A DNA stretch of 64,000 bases from Rhinopithecus roxellana. Its lineage: Eukaryota > Chordata > Mammalia > Primates > Cercopithecidae. The stretch is taken from assembly GCF_007565055.1 (NCBI RefSeq), contig NC_044557.1, positions 69,011,095 through 69,075,094 on the forward strand. Direction: 5' to 3'. Of the stretch, positions 24,744-37,149 are shown piece by piece; positions within the stretch are counted from its first letter, which is position 1, and every line of letters begins with the position of its first letter. The position numbers and the translations under genes are program-made. Under the pieces are notes generated by a model. The model was not told the DNA's origin. It saw only the letters and a list, made by a program, of their open reading frames with translations, and did no database searches.

Positions 24744-24823
24744 ATATATATATATATATATGCATATATATATGTGCATATATATATATATATGCACACA
24801 CACACACACATATACACATATAC
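24744..24823. repeat. (TA)n-(CA)n compound microsatellite
   Basis: Long TA runs interrupted by GCATA steps lead into (CA)n and then TATACACATA. The alternating purine-pyrimidine sequence is self-complementary over most of its length. Confidence 0.95.
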
Positions 24824-26399
24824 TTCTCCAGTCCTCTGAATTTTACTCTAATCTTTCAAAGCTACTTGAAAACATGTAATACTCAAATGGACTCACACGT
24901 GCACAGTACATTGTTCAAGCTCAATGTCACCTCAACTTTGTGGAGGAAAAAGCACATCAAAGGGCCTGTGGTGAAGCTTCTTCAAATACCAGTGTTCTTG
25001 CATTTAACACAGGCACTGTTTGTCTTGACATAAAGTTCCAATCGCTATCCTGGGGGTGGAGGTGGTTCCTTGTTTTTCCGCTGGTGTTACTTTTGTGACA
25101 GAGAGACGGTACAACCACTGAATACAGCACAACTATGGCAGACAGCACCTCACTGGCAAGAAAGCAATAGATAAACAGAATTCCTGCTTTCAGGCAGTAA
25201 ACATCTTCAATCTAGCAACTTGCACAGAGGCTAAATTAATCTACTTAATCCTATGAAGATAAAGGGGTTGGAATCTGCTACTATTTCAGTTTTTTGAAGG
25301 TGAAGTTCAGATGTGGAGTTTTACCCTCTGCCTGGTAAAGCTTTCCCAGCCAGTGATGGCATCTAAGAGTAAAGCTGCCTGCCCTGCATTCCCCTGTGGC
25401 TCTTGGGAGGACGGAAGAACCACAAAAAAATTTATCCTATAGGTGTTCATTCTGTCTCACTAAACTGAGGTTTCTGACCACTCCTTATTTGGTACTCCTC
25501 CTTCAGGCCTGTTGCAAAGCCTTAACTGCAGTATCAGGCCACATTCCACACACTCCATTCCATGTGCTTTCTTGGCTTTGGCTGTCCCATGGCTGTTGAA
25601 GAGCCCCCAAAGTAAGCTGGTTAGAGGTTGTTCTGGGGTTGCTATTTGTATGTCAATGTCACACTCAGGTAAGAAAATTAGATTGAGTTAGGCATCAGTG
25701 AATTCTCACAGACAATGTACAATACAAGAAACATAATATCCTACAAAGAAATGGTGGCTCTGGAAAGCTAAATTTTGCTCTTGGGGGGGAAAATGCATGC
25801 ATCTGGGCTCTCCAACCTCCAAAATTCACAGATCAGAAGAGTGTGGAGTTATCAATATGAGAGGCTGATGCAGGCCAGGAATAATTTCCAGAGCTCTGCT
25901 TCCAGCTCCCTGATACCTCTCCACCTGGGTGAGCCATCTGAGCTCGGCACGGTGATTCTGCCATCTGTCACATTCCTCTGGATAGCGGCCACATTTTTGC
26001 ACAAGTTTCTTGCTGAAGAGAAGTGTTGGCAGCTCTGGGGACCTTCTGACCCACCTGAAGAGACTTTGTGGACACCTATAGAAGAAAGTGTTATAAGAAT
26101 AAGAAGAAAAGAAGAAAAATAAATGAAAAGATGTTCTCTCTGTCTTCTCTTTAGTCACACCCCTTGCATTCCTGACTTACTTCTAGGAGACAAAGAAGGA
26201 AAAATGAAAAATCATGAAGGCAACAAGAACGCCAATATTAGGCCATGCACTATAGTTTTACAAGTTGCCGTTTACCCCCTCAAGAAAATATTTAAACTAG
26301 ATGTTCAAACAGATGCAATTCTAAGAAAGAATAGGTAGCTACTTAAATGTATGATATGAGATACTATAGATAACATCTAATACTGATTGAGGAGAAAAA
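24824..26399. other. Unassigned sequence
   Basis: No recognisable repeat or gene. Overlapping open frames of 115 codons (plus, 25775-26122) and 110 codons (minus, 25826-26158) occupy one more G+C-rich patch. Neither has a recognisable domain, and I treat them as chance. Confidence 0.35.
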
Positions 26400-26612
26400 T
26401 TGCATGTGTACACACATGGAAATATACATTTGTTGTTACATGCACTATGTGTGTGCATATAGGTGTTTTGCAGGTGTGTGCATACACAAATACGTGTGTA
26501 TGCATACACCTACATGTGTGCATGTCCGTGGTTTGTAGGTGTGCACACGTGTGTAGCTGCAGGTATGTGTGTGCATACTGTGTGTATATGTAAGCACATA
26601 CGTGTTAAAACT
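26400..26612. repeat. Degenerate TG/CA-rich simple repeat
   Basis: Alternating TGTG/CACA with many CATAC steps runs about 200 bp. It includes a perfect 14-bp palindrome GTGTATGCATACAC at 26496-26509. Confidence 0.85.
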
Positions 26613-26929
26613 AAACATAGGCTTTCAGTAGGAGAGAACACTTAGGCATCCATGATACAGAATTCTTTCTGACCATATCTGTAATGGAAAGTATGAACAT
26701 TTTATTAGTTTTAGATGGGATATGTCTCACTTCTGATGTGACTTGTCTCAGGACATCTCTGTTGAGAATTCAAACCTCGTGCCTGACATTCACGGTTCCA
26801 AATTACCTTTCCGGTAGATCTCCTTCCTTTCCACATGTATACTCCAAAGAACAGGGGTTCTTCACTCTCCATGAATACACCATGTTTCTGTGACTTTGCT
26901 TATTTTCTACTCCTTGCTTAGAACACTTT

Positions 26930-27215
26930 TTATATGAGTGTAATGCTAGTGGCTGTAACAAATAAATCCCCAAATGTCAGTGACTTAACAGAACAAAAGT
27001 CGTTATATATTTTCTTATGCAGCACTCATATAGGTATCCTGGTCTGCAAAAGAAGGAGAAGGTGGGGAAGGTGCATCTGCATCTTTACTGCCTTGATGAA
27101 GGAGACGCCTACATCACTTCCGCTCAGATTCCACTGAGAACCAGTCACATGGCACAGGGGCCAGGAATGTCATCCTGGATAGCAGCTTCTCCCAAGTGAC
27201 AGCTCTACTATGGAA
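26930..27215. mobile_element. Old LTR-like interspersed repeat fragment
   Basis: GGCTGTAACAAATAAATCCC followed by GTGACTTAACAGAACAAAAG and CATCACTTCCGCTCAGATTC recalls a common old LTR class. I cannot fix the subfamily. Confidence 0.4.
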
Positions 27216-27404
27216 GTGAGAACACACATATTGATGAACAGTTAGCTGTTCTTTCTAAAATAATGACCATCTGTCTAAAATTTCCGATGATCTCAAATTC
27301 AAATTAATTGTTTCACCTTCTCTGACCCCAAAGCACTTTGTTTACACCTCTCTTACAATAAGAATTATGTTATTGTTGTTATCATTATGACTGTCATTTG
27401 TTTT

Positions 27405-27675
27405 GGAGTATAGCACAAGATACAGAGTAATGGTGAAGAGGACATAGGCTTTGAATCAGTAGATTGGGTTTGGATACTGGCTCCATGGTTTGGCAATGGA
27501 CCCTCAGATAAGTTATCTGATCTTTCAAAGGCTCTGGATTGTTTTTATGAGGGCAGTTGTATCTGCATAATGGAGATTAATGGTAATATACCTCCTAGGA
27601 GTGTTGTAACAATTAAATAAAATCAGGCATTTAAAATGCTTAACAAAATATCTGGCCCCTAGTAAGGGGTTAACA
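27405..27675 (+). repeat. MIR SINE, fairly complete
   Basis: Nearly full MIR order: ATAGGCTTTGAATCAG, then TAATATACCTCCTAGGAGTG, then CTGGCCCCTAGTAAGGGGTT. Confidence 0.75.
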
Positions 27676-27689
27676 GACAGTAACTATCT

Positions 27690-27805
27690 GTTAGCTCTGT
27701 CTCCCCAGTTAATTACAAATTTATTGAAAGTAGAAGACTCTTTTATAGATTTGCACCATTCAATACAGTGCCTGGGACATAAAAAGGGTCCAATAATGTT
27801 GAAGT
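27690..27805 (+). mobile_element. L2 LINE 3' tail
   Basis: CTGTCTCCCCAGTTAATTAC, then CAATACAGTGCCTGGGACAT, ending in a CAATAATGTTGAA tail. Confidence 0.6.
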
Positions 27806-29084
27806 AACTTATAAGAGCTGGTCTGTTTTGCATTAGAAGTGTAAATAGGATCAAAACAAGTTTACTTTCTCTATTTTATTTTCTCTAAACAGAACTAGTA
27901 GCCATCTGTTTTAATTGGTGTCTCACTTGTCTATAAAGCTGAAAAGCACAGAGGGAAATGGTCTTATGTCTCTGTCGTGAAGCAACTTGATGTCTAATCC
28001 ATGGATCTCCCGGGAGTTGAAGTTCTTCAAGATTCTCTGGCTGCCCATTCCAATTCCTTATCATTCTATGCTGAGAAATTCTTCCTTAGGTAGGGACCAC
28101 ATTTCTCCTATATGACTTACAACTATTTCCTACTTGAAAACCTTTGATCAAAAGCAAAAATTAAATCTGGCTTCAATTTCCCCTATTTAGATGAATCATC
28201 TTTATTTTCTTTACATGGTATATGTGTTTTAGATTTAAATATTTTAATTCTTACTACCAGAACTCACTTTCCTTTTCAGAAGTGATATCTCAAACTGAAT
28301 ATGTACTTTAATTAATGTCTGTCTCCTATTCTTGATAGAAAACACCATCTCCCATTGTTGACCATCATAGTTTGTTTAATGAAGAGAAACTCACTCCAAA
28401 GATGATATGGTTGTTTCAACTCAGAGCAGAAGCATGGGGTGGCTGACTATAAGTTCCCCAGTCTGTAGATTATGAGACATTGTGTTTCTTTTCATTTGAC
28501 AATGTAGCCAAGTACCAAACATAACCTGACACATAGCAGATGATGTATATGTATCATAGGGGTTCAAAAATAAATAATTAATAGTGAATCAACTAACTAA
28601 ATTGGTTAGTGGAAGGAGGTGATCATTGGTCCCTGTATAAGAGGAAACTCGTACTTCTTTATTCCCCCTATTTTACTAAGCAACTTGAATACATCCCGTC
28701 TGCACTGTTGCTGTAACAAGCAGAATCATCCCTTATGTTTAGATTTCTATAGCTGACTTTATGTCCTTTTGGCAGCTCTAAAACTTTTTTGAGCATTCCA
28801 ATCCTCTTTGTCTTCTAGGGTCTTAGGGACAGAACAAAGCATGAGTAGCTTGTGCTTCCTCACCTCCCTCCCCCTCCCACTTTCCCCACTCACACAATCT
28901 ACATTTATTCATCATCAACAAGGAATCTAACAGGCACTTAGGATCATGGGGACGGCAACAGTTCATGAAACACCCCAGAGAATGACAAGTTTATTAAACT
29001 AATGCCCCAACTGTACTTCCAGATTGATATGGCCTGGGGAGAAAGCTTTCATAGTAACCCTTCACAGGGATTTCTAGTTTACAG
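27806..29084. other. Unassigned sequence
   Basis: Nothing was recognised on either strand apart from a faint L2-like tail near 28520-28580. Confidence 0.4.
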
Positions 29085-29235
29085 AATGCTTGGACGTACA
29101 TTATCTCATTTGATTTTCACACTAAACTATTTGGTGATTGAAGCTCAGAGGAATTAATCAACTTGTCCAGGATCACATAGTCAGAAAATCATGAAGACTG
29201 GCCTTATAGCCAGCATTTCTGATTCCAAATTACAG
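29085..29235 (-). repeat. MIR SINE fragment
   Basis: Reverse MIR: ACATTATCTCATTTGATTTT, then GAAGCTCAGAGGAATTAATC and CCAGGATCACATAGTCAGAA. Confidence 0.75.
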
Positions 29236-29354
29236 CTGTTACAGAATCTACTTTTGCTACTTATAATAACCGTGTTTCTGCTGGAAGCTCAATTAGTATT
29301 CTACCCTCACCTATTTTCTGCCTGTGTGAAACTCACCCAAAAGAGTTGATTTTC

Positions 29355-29515
29355 TATGAGCATTCATTCATTGATTCACCCTTTCAACAACCATTTATTA
29401 AGCACTTTATACATTCTAGGCAGTGTACTAAGTGGTAAGACACAGCACTAAGTAGCATAATCATGATCCTTGCCCTCTCAGGGCTTATAATCCAATAGGA
29501 AGTGAGGAGTGGGAT
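29355..29515 (-). mobile_element. L2 LINE fragment
   Basis: Reverse L2 3' end: CAACAACCATTTATTAAGCA, then TCTAGGCAGTGTACTAAGTG, then TGCCCTCTCAGGGCTTATAA. Confidence 0.75.
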
Positions 29516-30245
29516 ATAGAACATTCAGAATTCAGATTCTGCTCATGTACTACAGGAAGAGCAGCAGCAATTCCACTTAAACTCATTGCAAATATTAATA
29601 AATCATGACCTAAATGGGCTTTGCCTACCATCTTGGGCCCAGGCCCTAAAACTGTGGCACTGCCATTTCAACTGCTAAATAATTTGCTCCCAAGTGTTTG
29701 TGTAATGGGAAGAGTGTGAGTGTGTATATGTTTACCATATTAGACTGAAATGTTTTAAAAAACACACATGCACTTAGATTCTGATGTAAGTGTTAAGATA
29801 GGAAATGTGTCAAGAGCTCTAGAAGCATGTAGCTATAGCTAGCGTGCGTTCATGGCTTACTGTATGTAAGGTTGTATTCAAGGAGATTTGTATTTGTACT
29901 ATTTAATCTTCAGAACAGTCATGTGATGTAAAAATGATTGTTACCTACATGTTTCTAACAGGGATTCAAAGAACACAGAGGCTAAGAAAATTCCCTAAGG
30001 AACTTTGGCACCAGGGTATATATCCTAACTACTGCCTTACAGGAGAAATGATTAAATTGAACCTGAGAGTTTGGAAAATTCTCTGAGAAAGTGCCATATA
30101 AATGTTGCATCAGTTTTCTTATCTATAAAATATGGGCAAAAGGCTTTCTACACCAAAGGATTGCTCAAAACAATAAATACGGTAATATATGTAAAGTCAT
30201 AATGATACACCTGTCATTGTAAGCACTCAATAAATTTAGCTATTA
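29516..30245. repeat. Unique sequence followed by two MIR remnants
   Basis: A minus-strand MIR piece lies at about 29855-30025 (TATTTAATCTTCAGAACAGT, then AACACAGAGGCTAAGAAAAT). A plus-strand piece lies at about 30105-30245 (TTTTCTTATCTATAAAATAT, then GCACTCAATAAATTTAGC). The stretch before them is unassigned. Confidence 0.6.
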
Positions 30246-30949
30246 TTAGTATTCTTATAATTATTAATAAATGAAGAGACAAAGATGCTGATAATGAGTT
30301 AAACGAAATGAAGTGAGGTGGTAAAGGGTGCTCTGAAAGAGGGAAGGACATTGGTGAAGGCTCAGAGGTGAAGGAGAACATGATAAGATCACATTCAGAT
30401 ATCTGGAATATTGCTTATGACACTTTTGTAGTCTGGCATTTTTTTCCTGGGCCATATAAATTGTCTTTGCCACTGGGTGGTGTGCTGCTTGATGGCAAAA
30501 ACCAGGAAAAGTTTTCAGTTTAGAAGTGAGAGTGAGTTGATATGTTTACTTTCTACCTATGTGAGTGATGATGGTGATGATGGTCATAACAGACTTCACA
30601 GTTGATGTAGCATGTCTAGAAACATTTCCTCATCTCCATCTCCATCAATTGTTATGAATAGCAATATCAATTAGAGCTGCAGAAAATGATTTGACTACAA
30701 CTGAACTTTTCTTAGATATAATGCTGGTCCACCTTTACCATGATGGGGATGCTCTTGACTCTGAACCTGAACCATGAGAGTGAAGCTCTTGACCCTTTGT
30801 AGTTATTACTTTGTTACAGGGCAGACTTCTTTAAAAGATAGCACAGCTTTCCAGCTTAAAATGGTTGATTGACCACATGTTTATTTCCACTTTCTCTACA
30901 CATCAAATGGAAAGATAGGCATAAACACACAAGAGATGGTGGATGGCTT
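30246..30949. other. Unassigned sequence
   Basis: Nothing was recognised; a short GATGATGGTGATGATGG tract lies near 30566. Confidence 0.4.
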
Positions 30950-31249
30950 GATGCTGTTCTTGAGGTAGTGCGTTCCCTCTCTGATGAGGACTGGATTAGT
31001 TCTTGTTGGAGTAGAGGGGATCGTTATATAGACAGGATGCCCTTCTGGCTCTGCCTCTTTGCATGTATCCAGTTTCCCCAGACCTTCTCCACCATGATTT
31101 GACACAGCTTGAAAGCCTTTGCTAGAAGTCAAGTTCATGCCCTTGAACTCTGTAGCCTGCAGAACTGTGAGATAAGATAAACTTGTTTTCTTTATAAATC
31201 ACTGAGTCTCAGGCATTCTGTGATAGCAACACAAAATAGACTAAGACAA
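30950..31249 (+). mobile_element. MaLR-type LTR fragment
   Basis: It follows the 3' two-thirds of an MST/MLT1-type LTR: GAGGACTGGATTAGTTCTTG, then GCCTGCAGAACTGTGAGATA, then AATCACTGAGTCTCAGGCAT, closing with AATAGACTAAGACA. No internal sequence adjoins it. Confidence 0.75.
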
Positions 31250-31729
31250 TACCCTTTATATTCCCTGTTCCACCTAAGCTAAAGACTGGAGGTTTACTTT
31301 CTGGAGAGGCTGCATCACAAAGACTCCGGTGTCTGTACCACTAAGCAAAGCAGAGGGAGGATAAGTGTTACATGGAAACAGAGGGATTAGGTAGACATTG
31401 CATACTGGAAAAAAACACAAACAAACAAACAAAAAACACTCCCTTTTTTTCATTTTTACCTCCCAGAGCATTGGGAGTCTCTTTTCCCACTCAGACAAGA
31501 TGGAAGGATTTTTCTTGAAGGAAACTGACCCACTCAAGATACAAAGTCTACAAAACTAGACATTTGTGATTTCCCCACAACACTGACAGTCTGGCAAATA
31601 CCCTCCACCCAGTTTCTCTTACTGAATAAAGCCCACTATCTGATAAGCCCCTCTCATGTACACAGACATGTTCCAACTAGCACTTCACTACTTTGCTGAA
31701 ATTGGAATGGACCCCAAGATTACCTGATG
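31250..31729. other. Unassigned sequence
   Basis: Nothing was recognised. A short ACAAACAAACAAAC tract lies near 31417-31435. Confidence 0.4.
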
Positions 31730-33150
31730 TTTCAGATAAGTCTCTAACGTCAAAGACAGTGCCCAAAAGATATAGAAAAAAAGGAAGCCAGAAGATAAAC
31801 CATACAGGAAGCTAAATAAATTTCAGAGAAACTATATTTCTCTGAAAGATAAGATATTGCACATATGAAATGCAACCAAGATGGTATAAGTACCATTTAG
31901 AGGCCAAAAAAAAATCTTGAAAATAAAAAAAGTAAAATATTAAAAATTAAATATAAGTGTTAACTAATAAGCAAATCTTCCAGAAGAAAGACCAAAATAT
32001 TAAATACATAAAAATATAGGAGAAAAGGTCAAGAAAATTAGAAGATGATTCTAGAAGTTCCAATGTCGAAAAACGGTTGCTGCAGAATATAACAAAATGG
32101 TGGGATAGACACCGTTAAAGAAGTAATAAAAGAAAATTTACCACAACTAGGAGGGCTGGGCACAGTGGCTAACGTCTGTAATCTCAGCACTTTGGGAGGC
32201 CAAGGTGGGCAGATCACTTGAGACCAGGAGGTTGAGAACAGCCTGGCCAACATGGCAAAACCCACTCTCTACTAAAAATACAAAAAAAATTAGCTGAGTG
32301 CAGTGGCATGTGCCTGTAATCCCTGTTACTCTGGGGGCCAAAGCAAGAGAATGTCTTGAACCTGGGAGGCGGAGGTTGCAGTGAGCCGAGATCGCGCCAC
32401 TGCACTCCAGCCTGTGCAACAAAGCAAGACCCTGTCTTAAAAAAAAAAAAAAAAAAAAAAAAATTAATTTCTAGGTCAAAACTCTTACCAAGTGAAAATG
32501 GTCATCATGTGAAGGGATCCATAAAAATACAAAATATCAAATATTATTTTATGAAATTCAGAACAGCAGGATAAATAGCAAATCCTAACAGATTCCAGAG
32601 AGAAGCATTGAAATAAATAGATCACATAGTCACACACTAAGTAAAGAGCAGAGATAGAAATGACTTAGTTCTATGACAATGGGGAAATATCTTCAAAATT
32701 CTGAGGGAAAATGATTCTCAACCTAGAAATCTATACCCACTAAAGCTGTCAATCAGTTGTCAAGATGGAATAAAAATATGTCCAGTCAAGCAAAGTCTCA
32801 AAACCCAAGTTCCTCAGTACCATTTCTTAGGGAGCTATTAGAGGATGTGTTTCACCTAGGGAATAAAGGAAGGAAGAAGAGCTTGGGTCAGGCAAATGTT
32901 ATCCAAACCAAGAGAAATGTAAGGACTTCTCAGATGGGCAGTGGAGGAAATCTTAGGATAACTGCTGTGCTGCATCTTGGAGAATTATTATCCAAGCTGG
33001 AGCAGGCAAAGGGAGGCTCTAGGTCAGCCAATGTAAACTCACCATGTGTACCAAAGCCTGTTGTCAAGATTGCCGAAGAGCAAAGGAGGCTACACTCTGG
33101 AACACGCATCAACTTGCAGAGAATTGAGAACAGGCCACATTGTGCTAATG
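31730..33150 (+). mobile_element. Old L1 (L1M/HAL1-like) interrupted by an Alu
   Basis: The two halves on either side of the Alu at 32154-32463 read as one old L1-type region. Diagnostic blocks are AAAATTCTGAGGGAAAATGA, TCAACCTAGAAATCTATACC, and AAGCAAAGTCTCAAAACCC followed by AGCTATTAGAGGATGTGTTT. A 132-codon open frame at 32757-33155 is a relic of this element and not a gene. Confidence 0.65.
32154..32463 (+). mobile_element. Alu (AluS/AluJ age), full length
   Basis: It begins GGCTGGGCACAGTGGCTAAC, has both monomers, and ends in a poly(A) tail (32438-32463). Divergence is higher than in the other Alus here. It is inserted inside the older L1, so it is the younger of the two. Confidence 0.92.
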
Positions 33151-33206
33151 GCTAATTTGTATTTCCTTTAAAGGAAAAATGTAAAAAGCGTGATATCTAT
33201 GCCTAG

Positions 33207-33660
33207 CAGCTTTTTTTTTTTTTTTCTCAGATAGAGGTTTTATTTTTTCCCACTAAGTGAACATATGGAGTGCTAACCAGATTCTTTAGAAAAGCCATGT
33301 ATTATCTCTAATATTGAATGATTTTCAGTGAAAGCTACAGTGCTTCTGAAATGCCACTACCATCATAATCTTCCAGAAAGATTTTAAATACTGTGGTAGC
33401 CAATCTCTTTCAGTCGGCCAAAACTCATGTCAAATGGTGTACTCAGATATTGAACGCAAATGCAACTCCAAGCCTTACAACTCTGCTGTTGTTAAGGTTA
33501 GTGTCATTGAAGGTGGATCTTTGTGCTTTTATTCCATGAACAATTTATTGTGTGTTAGAAATAGGACTTTCTTTTTGGACATGAGTGAGTTGGTTTGTGG
33601 CATGGATGTAACAATAATCAGATCCAGTACGAGGCATCACCTAGACTCTACATGAAGGGG
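33207..33660 (-). pseudogene. Candidate processed retrocopy, source gene unknown
   Basis: On the minus strand an AATAAA polyadenylation signal (33242-33247) is followed after about 15 nt by a run of A's (the T run near 33211-33225 on the plus strand). This is the usual 3' end of a processed transcript inserted by L1 machinery. The upstream extent to about 33660 is a guess. No frame of the minus strand is open or recognisable, so most of it would be 3' UTR. I could not find target-site duplications. It could instead be chance AATAAA next to an A-rich tract. Confidence 0.35.
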
Positions 33661-36251
33661 CATTTGAAGAAACAAAAACAGTGAACAAAAGGCTTTGAAT
33701 TTTTACTTGAATCTTTCAAATATGGAAGGAACTCAATTTAACACCCACCACACGTATCTCAATCATCTTTTCTCTTTTCTCCAATTGTAGCTCTGGAGGT
33801 CTTCACATGCCAAACCTTCAAAATTCTCCCCAGAACACAGCTCATGAGGCTTCACTGTCACTTCCTGTTTACCCTTCTTCCTCAACTCTTTATAGTGTAG
33901 ATCAGCTTGGTTCTCTTGACTTAATTCCATACCTGGCTTTGCCGTAACAAAGGAGAGCTCAATAAATGACTCAGCAAGGAAGAATTTTTTTTTATTTTTT
34001 TCTTCTTTAGAATTCCATGTCTTTTATCCATTCTCTGGATATAGCTTTATGGCAAGGTGTCAAAGACATGCCTTAGAAAACAAGGGGAAAATTTAACTGA
34101 TCCTAGAAAGACAAAATTATGTGTGGTAAAGGGGGAAGCTTACATGTGAGCTGAAAAAATCTACACATGAATAAGTCATGTTGATAGATAGGGAATAGTT
34201 TTCATTAGAGGTTCTAGAGGTGGTGGAATTCTTCTATCAGTGTATGCATGTAGATATATCAGACCGCCCGGCTCCACCACTGTCAGCAGTGCTCCCCATT
34301 GTCCTACTTTCTCAGCCTGAAACAATAAATGAAAGCCCTTCACATCCAGAAAATATACTGATTGAAATATCATCTTTGGGAAGTCTGTTCTAAAGACGCT
34401 AATTGATATTGTGTGAAGAAGTGTAAGTGTCTGTCATGAAAACCATTTTAACGGCGGGCTTGTTTTCTTCTTTAGTTTGTGTAACTTGGCAGAGTGTTAA
34501 CTTTCCCCATAGAAAACCTATTTTGATTTATGAATGTTTTCAAAATTTTAAGATTCTCCAAACCGTTGTTTCACCTGTAAGTAGAGAGATAGCTTGTTTG
34601 GCTAACTGCCTTGCGTGACTCTGTGCCAGGCAATGAATAATGCCATGTTCAATATTCTAAATTTGTGTTCCAAATTCTGAATTTCCAATGAGCTGCATGG
34701 AACTCTGCTGATAAGTGACTGATTTTCCTTGCAAGGATTGTCTTATTTTAAACTTCAAATTTAGTTACCTTACTTTATGTAAGGCAATTTTGAATGGGTT
34801 TTAAAGTGCAGCTGAAGACTATTCATACCTTTCTAAACCTAGAAGGCAGAAGAAGTGAACTAATGATGGAAGGCATCTTACCTAAGAGGACTACAGGTCT
34901 TAACAGCAGCACACAGGGAACTCTTTTTCTTTTGAAATGATGCTAGCCAACCTTTAATAGAAATCTCAGGTACAAAGCATTAATGAAGTTGCTGGTATTC
35001 ACTCCAAAGGATTTCTGTGTGTTTAAAAATACAAATACAAATACACTGGTATACATTGATCTGGAGCTGAGGAAGCAACGAATCATATGAGTGACCAGAT
35101 ATTTCTTCAGTACTCAAGTAGGCTGATCTAAAGTTCTAAAGTTTGGCTGAACCTAAAAATGCTATTTACCAATTTTTGTCATCCTCTGCACCTTATCCTA
35201 GGCTGTATTCCAGCCTTTCCAGCATAAGGGGGAAGGAGGGCTTGTTAATGGGGAATGTCTGTGAGTATTCCGAAATAATTTTGTGAACTTGGGCGTCATT
35301 TTTTTTTCTCTTCTTCTCTTTTTTTGTTTCCAAGTTATATGTCAGCCAGGACTGTACCTAACTGAATCTGAGTTTGCATAGATTATGCAGCTCATTTATT
35401 TAGTATAGATGGTTTGAGTACAAGTGCTTAGGTAATTCACACAGCTTTCCACACTGGCCTGGGTTGACCAGATTACTGCACATTCTCACATATCTCTTTA
35501 GCTTTGTAAACCTGTCAAGAGCTTAAAAACCAAGACTTTCTTAAAAATTATGTTTAAAATATATTTAATATCATCATTCATGTACTACATATTTTGATTA
35601 AAAGTATAAAATATGACTTTTTTTCTGGATGTAGGGACCATTGCTCTGGAAGAAATGAATATGTTAATTTCTGGAAAGAAACACTCAGTATTTCTGTGGC
35701 TAGAACTGTGATTGGGCAGGCAGGATTCTTTTGTTTTCTGTGGTCATATCATATTGATAGGTGATATTTTGTATATTATCAGAGGGATAAAACAAAACTG
35801 ATGATAGTCTCCAATAGTGACTGAACCAGGAGAAAAATACAACATAGGGCAGTTAAGCTACCTATCAAATGACTGCCTGCTGGAGTTAGATCAGGGAAGT
35901 GTGTTAGTGCTGGCAGGCATTTTGAGTGAAGAGACAACTTGATAAGCTCTTTCTCCAAGCTAATTGGGTAGATGTGCTTAACATCTCTCCCTCTAGTGAG
36001 GGGAGGATAAAAGTATAAAGAGAGACAAACCAGGGGAGGAGACCACTTCGCATTTTGTTCTGACCTAGAATGTGGAGAACATATAGGAGACGGATGCACC
36101 GAGATACAAAGCTAGCCATGAACTTGCTGCACAGAGGCTAGAGTGACCGATTTTCCTTTTGGTTACCCCTCATGTTGAGAAGCATCTTATGTAAAACACA
36201 GACCCATGAAATACAAGAATGAATTATTAATCTTAAAAAAGAGTAACTTGT
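33661..36251. other. Unassigned sequence
   Basis: No repeat family or gene was recognised. Several pyrimidine tracts ending in AG occur (for example near 33785), without convincing matching donors. Confidence 0.4.
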
Positions 36252-36547
36252 GGCCGGGCGCAGTGGCTTATGCCTGTAATCCCAGCACTTTGGGAGACCG
36301 AGGCAGGTGGATTACGAGGTCGGGAGATCAAGACCATCCTGGCTAACACAGTGAAACCCTGTCTCTACTAAAAAAAAATACAAAAAATAAGCCGGGTGTG
36401 GGGACATGCTCCTGTAGTCTCAGCTACTTGGGAGGCTGAGGCAGGAGAATCATGACTTGAACCTCGGAGGCGGAGGTTGCAGTGAGCCGAGATCACGTCA
36501 CTGCATGCCAGCCTGGGCAACAGAGTGAGACTGTTTCAAAAAAAAAA
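36252..36547 (+). mobile_element. AluY-type element
   Basis: It runs from GGCCGGGCGCAGTGGCTTAT to a short A tail. It carries the AluY-type GAGATCAAGACCATCCTGGC and GGCTAACACAGTGAAACCC. AACTTGT occurs on both sides (36245-36251 and 36550-36556) as part of an imperfect target duplication. Confidence 0.93.
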
Positions 36548-37149
36548 GGAACTTGTATTAACATCTCCTTGCCCATTTTCACTCCAGAAATGGCTCATTG
36601 AGGTGAATTACAGCTTTCTGCAGAGATGTAGGGAAGTACTTTGAGTGGTAGAGGTAGAAGTGGTGACATCTAGGGGAGAGTTGGTATTTGCACAGTCTGG
36701 GGATGGTATGGCAGAGGCCGGTGGCATAAAGAGCTTCATATGGAGACACTGGGTCTGAGATAGGGAGTCACAGTCAGTGTGGCAGAGGGACAGGTGTGGA
36801 TCTCTGAGAGTCCACTTTGAATAATGGTGACTGAGACAGCATTGCTAGGTGCCATGGACCAAGACATGTGAGGACTACAACAACCATGGACAAAAGAAGC
36901 TACTTCTCACCCAGTTGTCTGGTGCTGTGTAAGTTCAGCATTTTTATGAGGTATGAAACAGATGAGGGGCACCCCAGTGACTGAGATTGAAGTTCTCAGC
37001 AAGCAAAAGATTAGGGGTTTAAAACTAAAATTTGATTCAGAGAAATTTAATAAAAGTGACACTTTTAAAACTCTGATATTTTAGTGTTAAATTCTTCTGT
37101 GTTTTGGAGGAAAGATGTATAAAACACCAAGTTCAGAGCATGGTTTATG
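36548..37149. other. Unassigned sequence
   Basis: It is richer in G and A than its neighbours, but no family or exon was recognised. Confidence 0.4.

Noticed and set aside
25775..26158. Overlapping frames of 115 (plus) and 110 (minus) codons
   Set aside because: There are no domains, splice context or homology, and overlapping antisense frames in a G+C-richer patch are expected by chance.
32147..32574. Several frames of 63-91 codons on both strands
   Set aside because: All are translations of the Alu at 32154-32463 or its tail.
32757..33155. 132-codon plus-strand frame
   Set aside because: It matches an old L1 region; not an independent gene.
33770..33900. Pyrimidine tract TCTTTTCTCCAATTGTAG as the start of an exon
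   Set aside because: No donor site of matching quality follows and the downstream frame soon meets stops.
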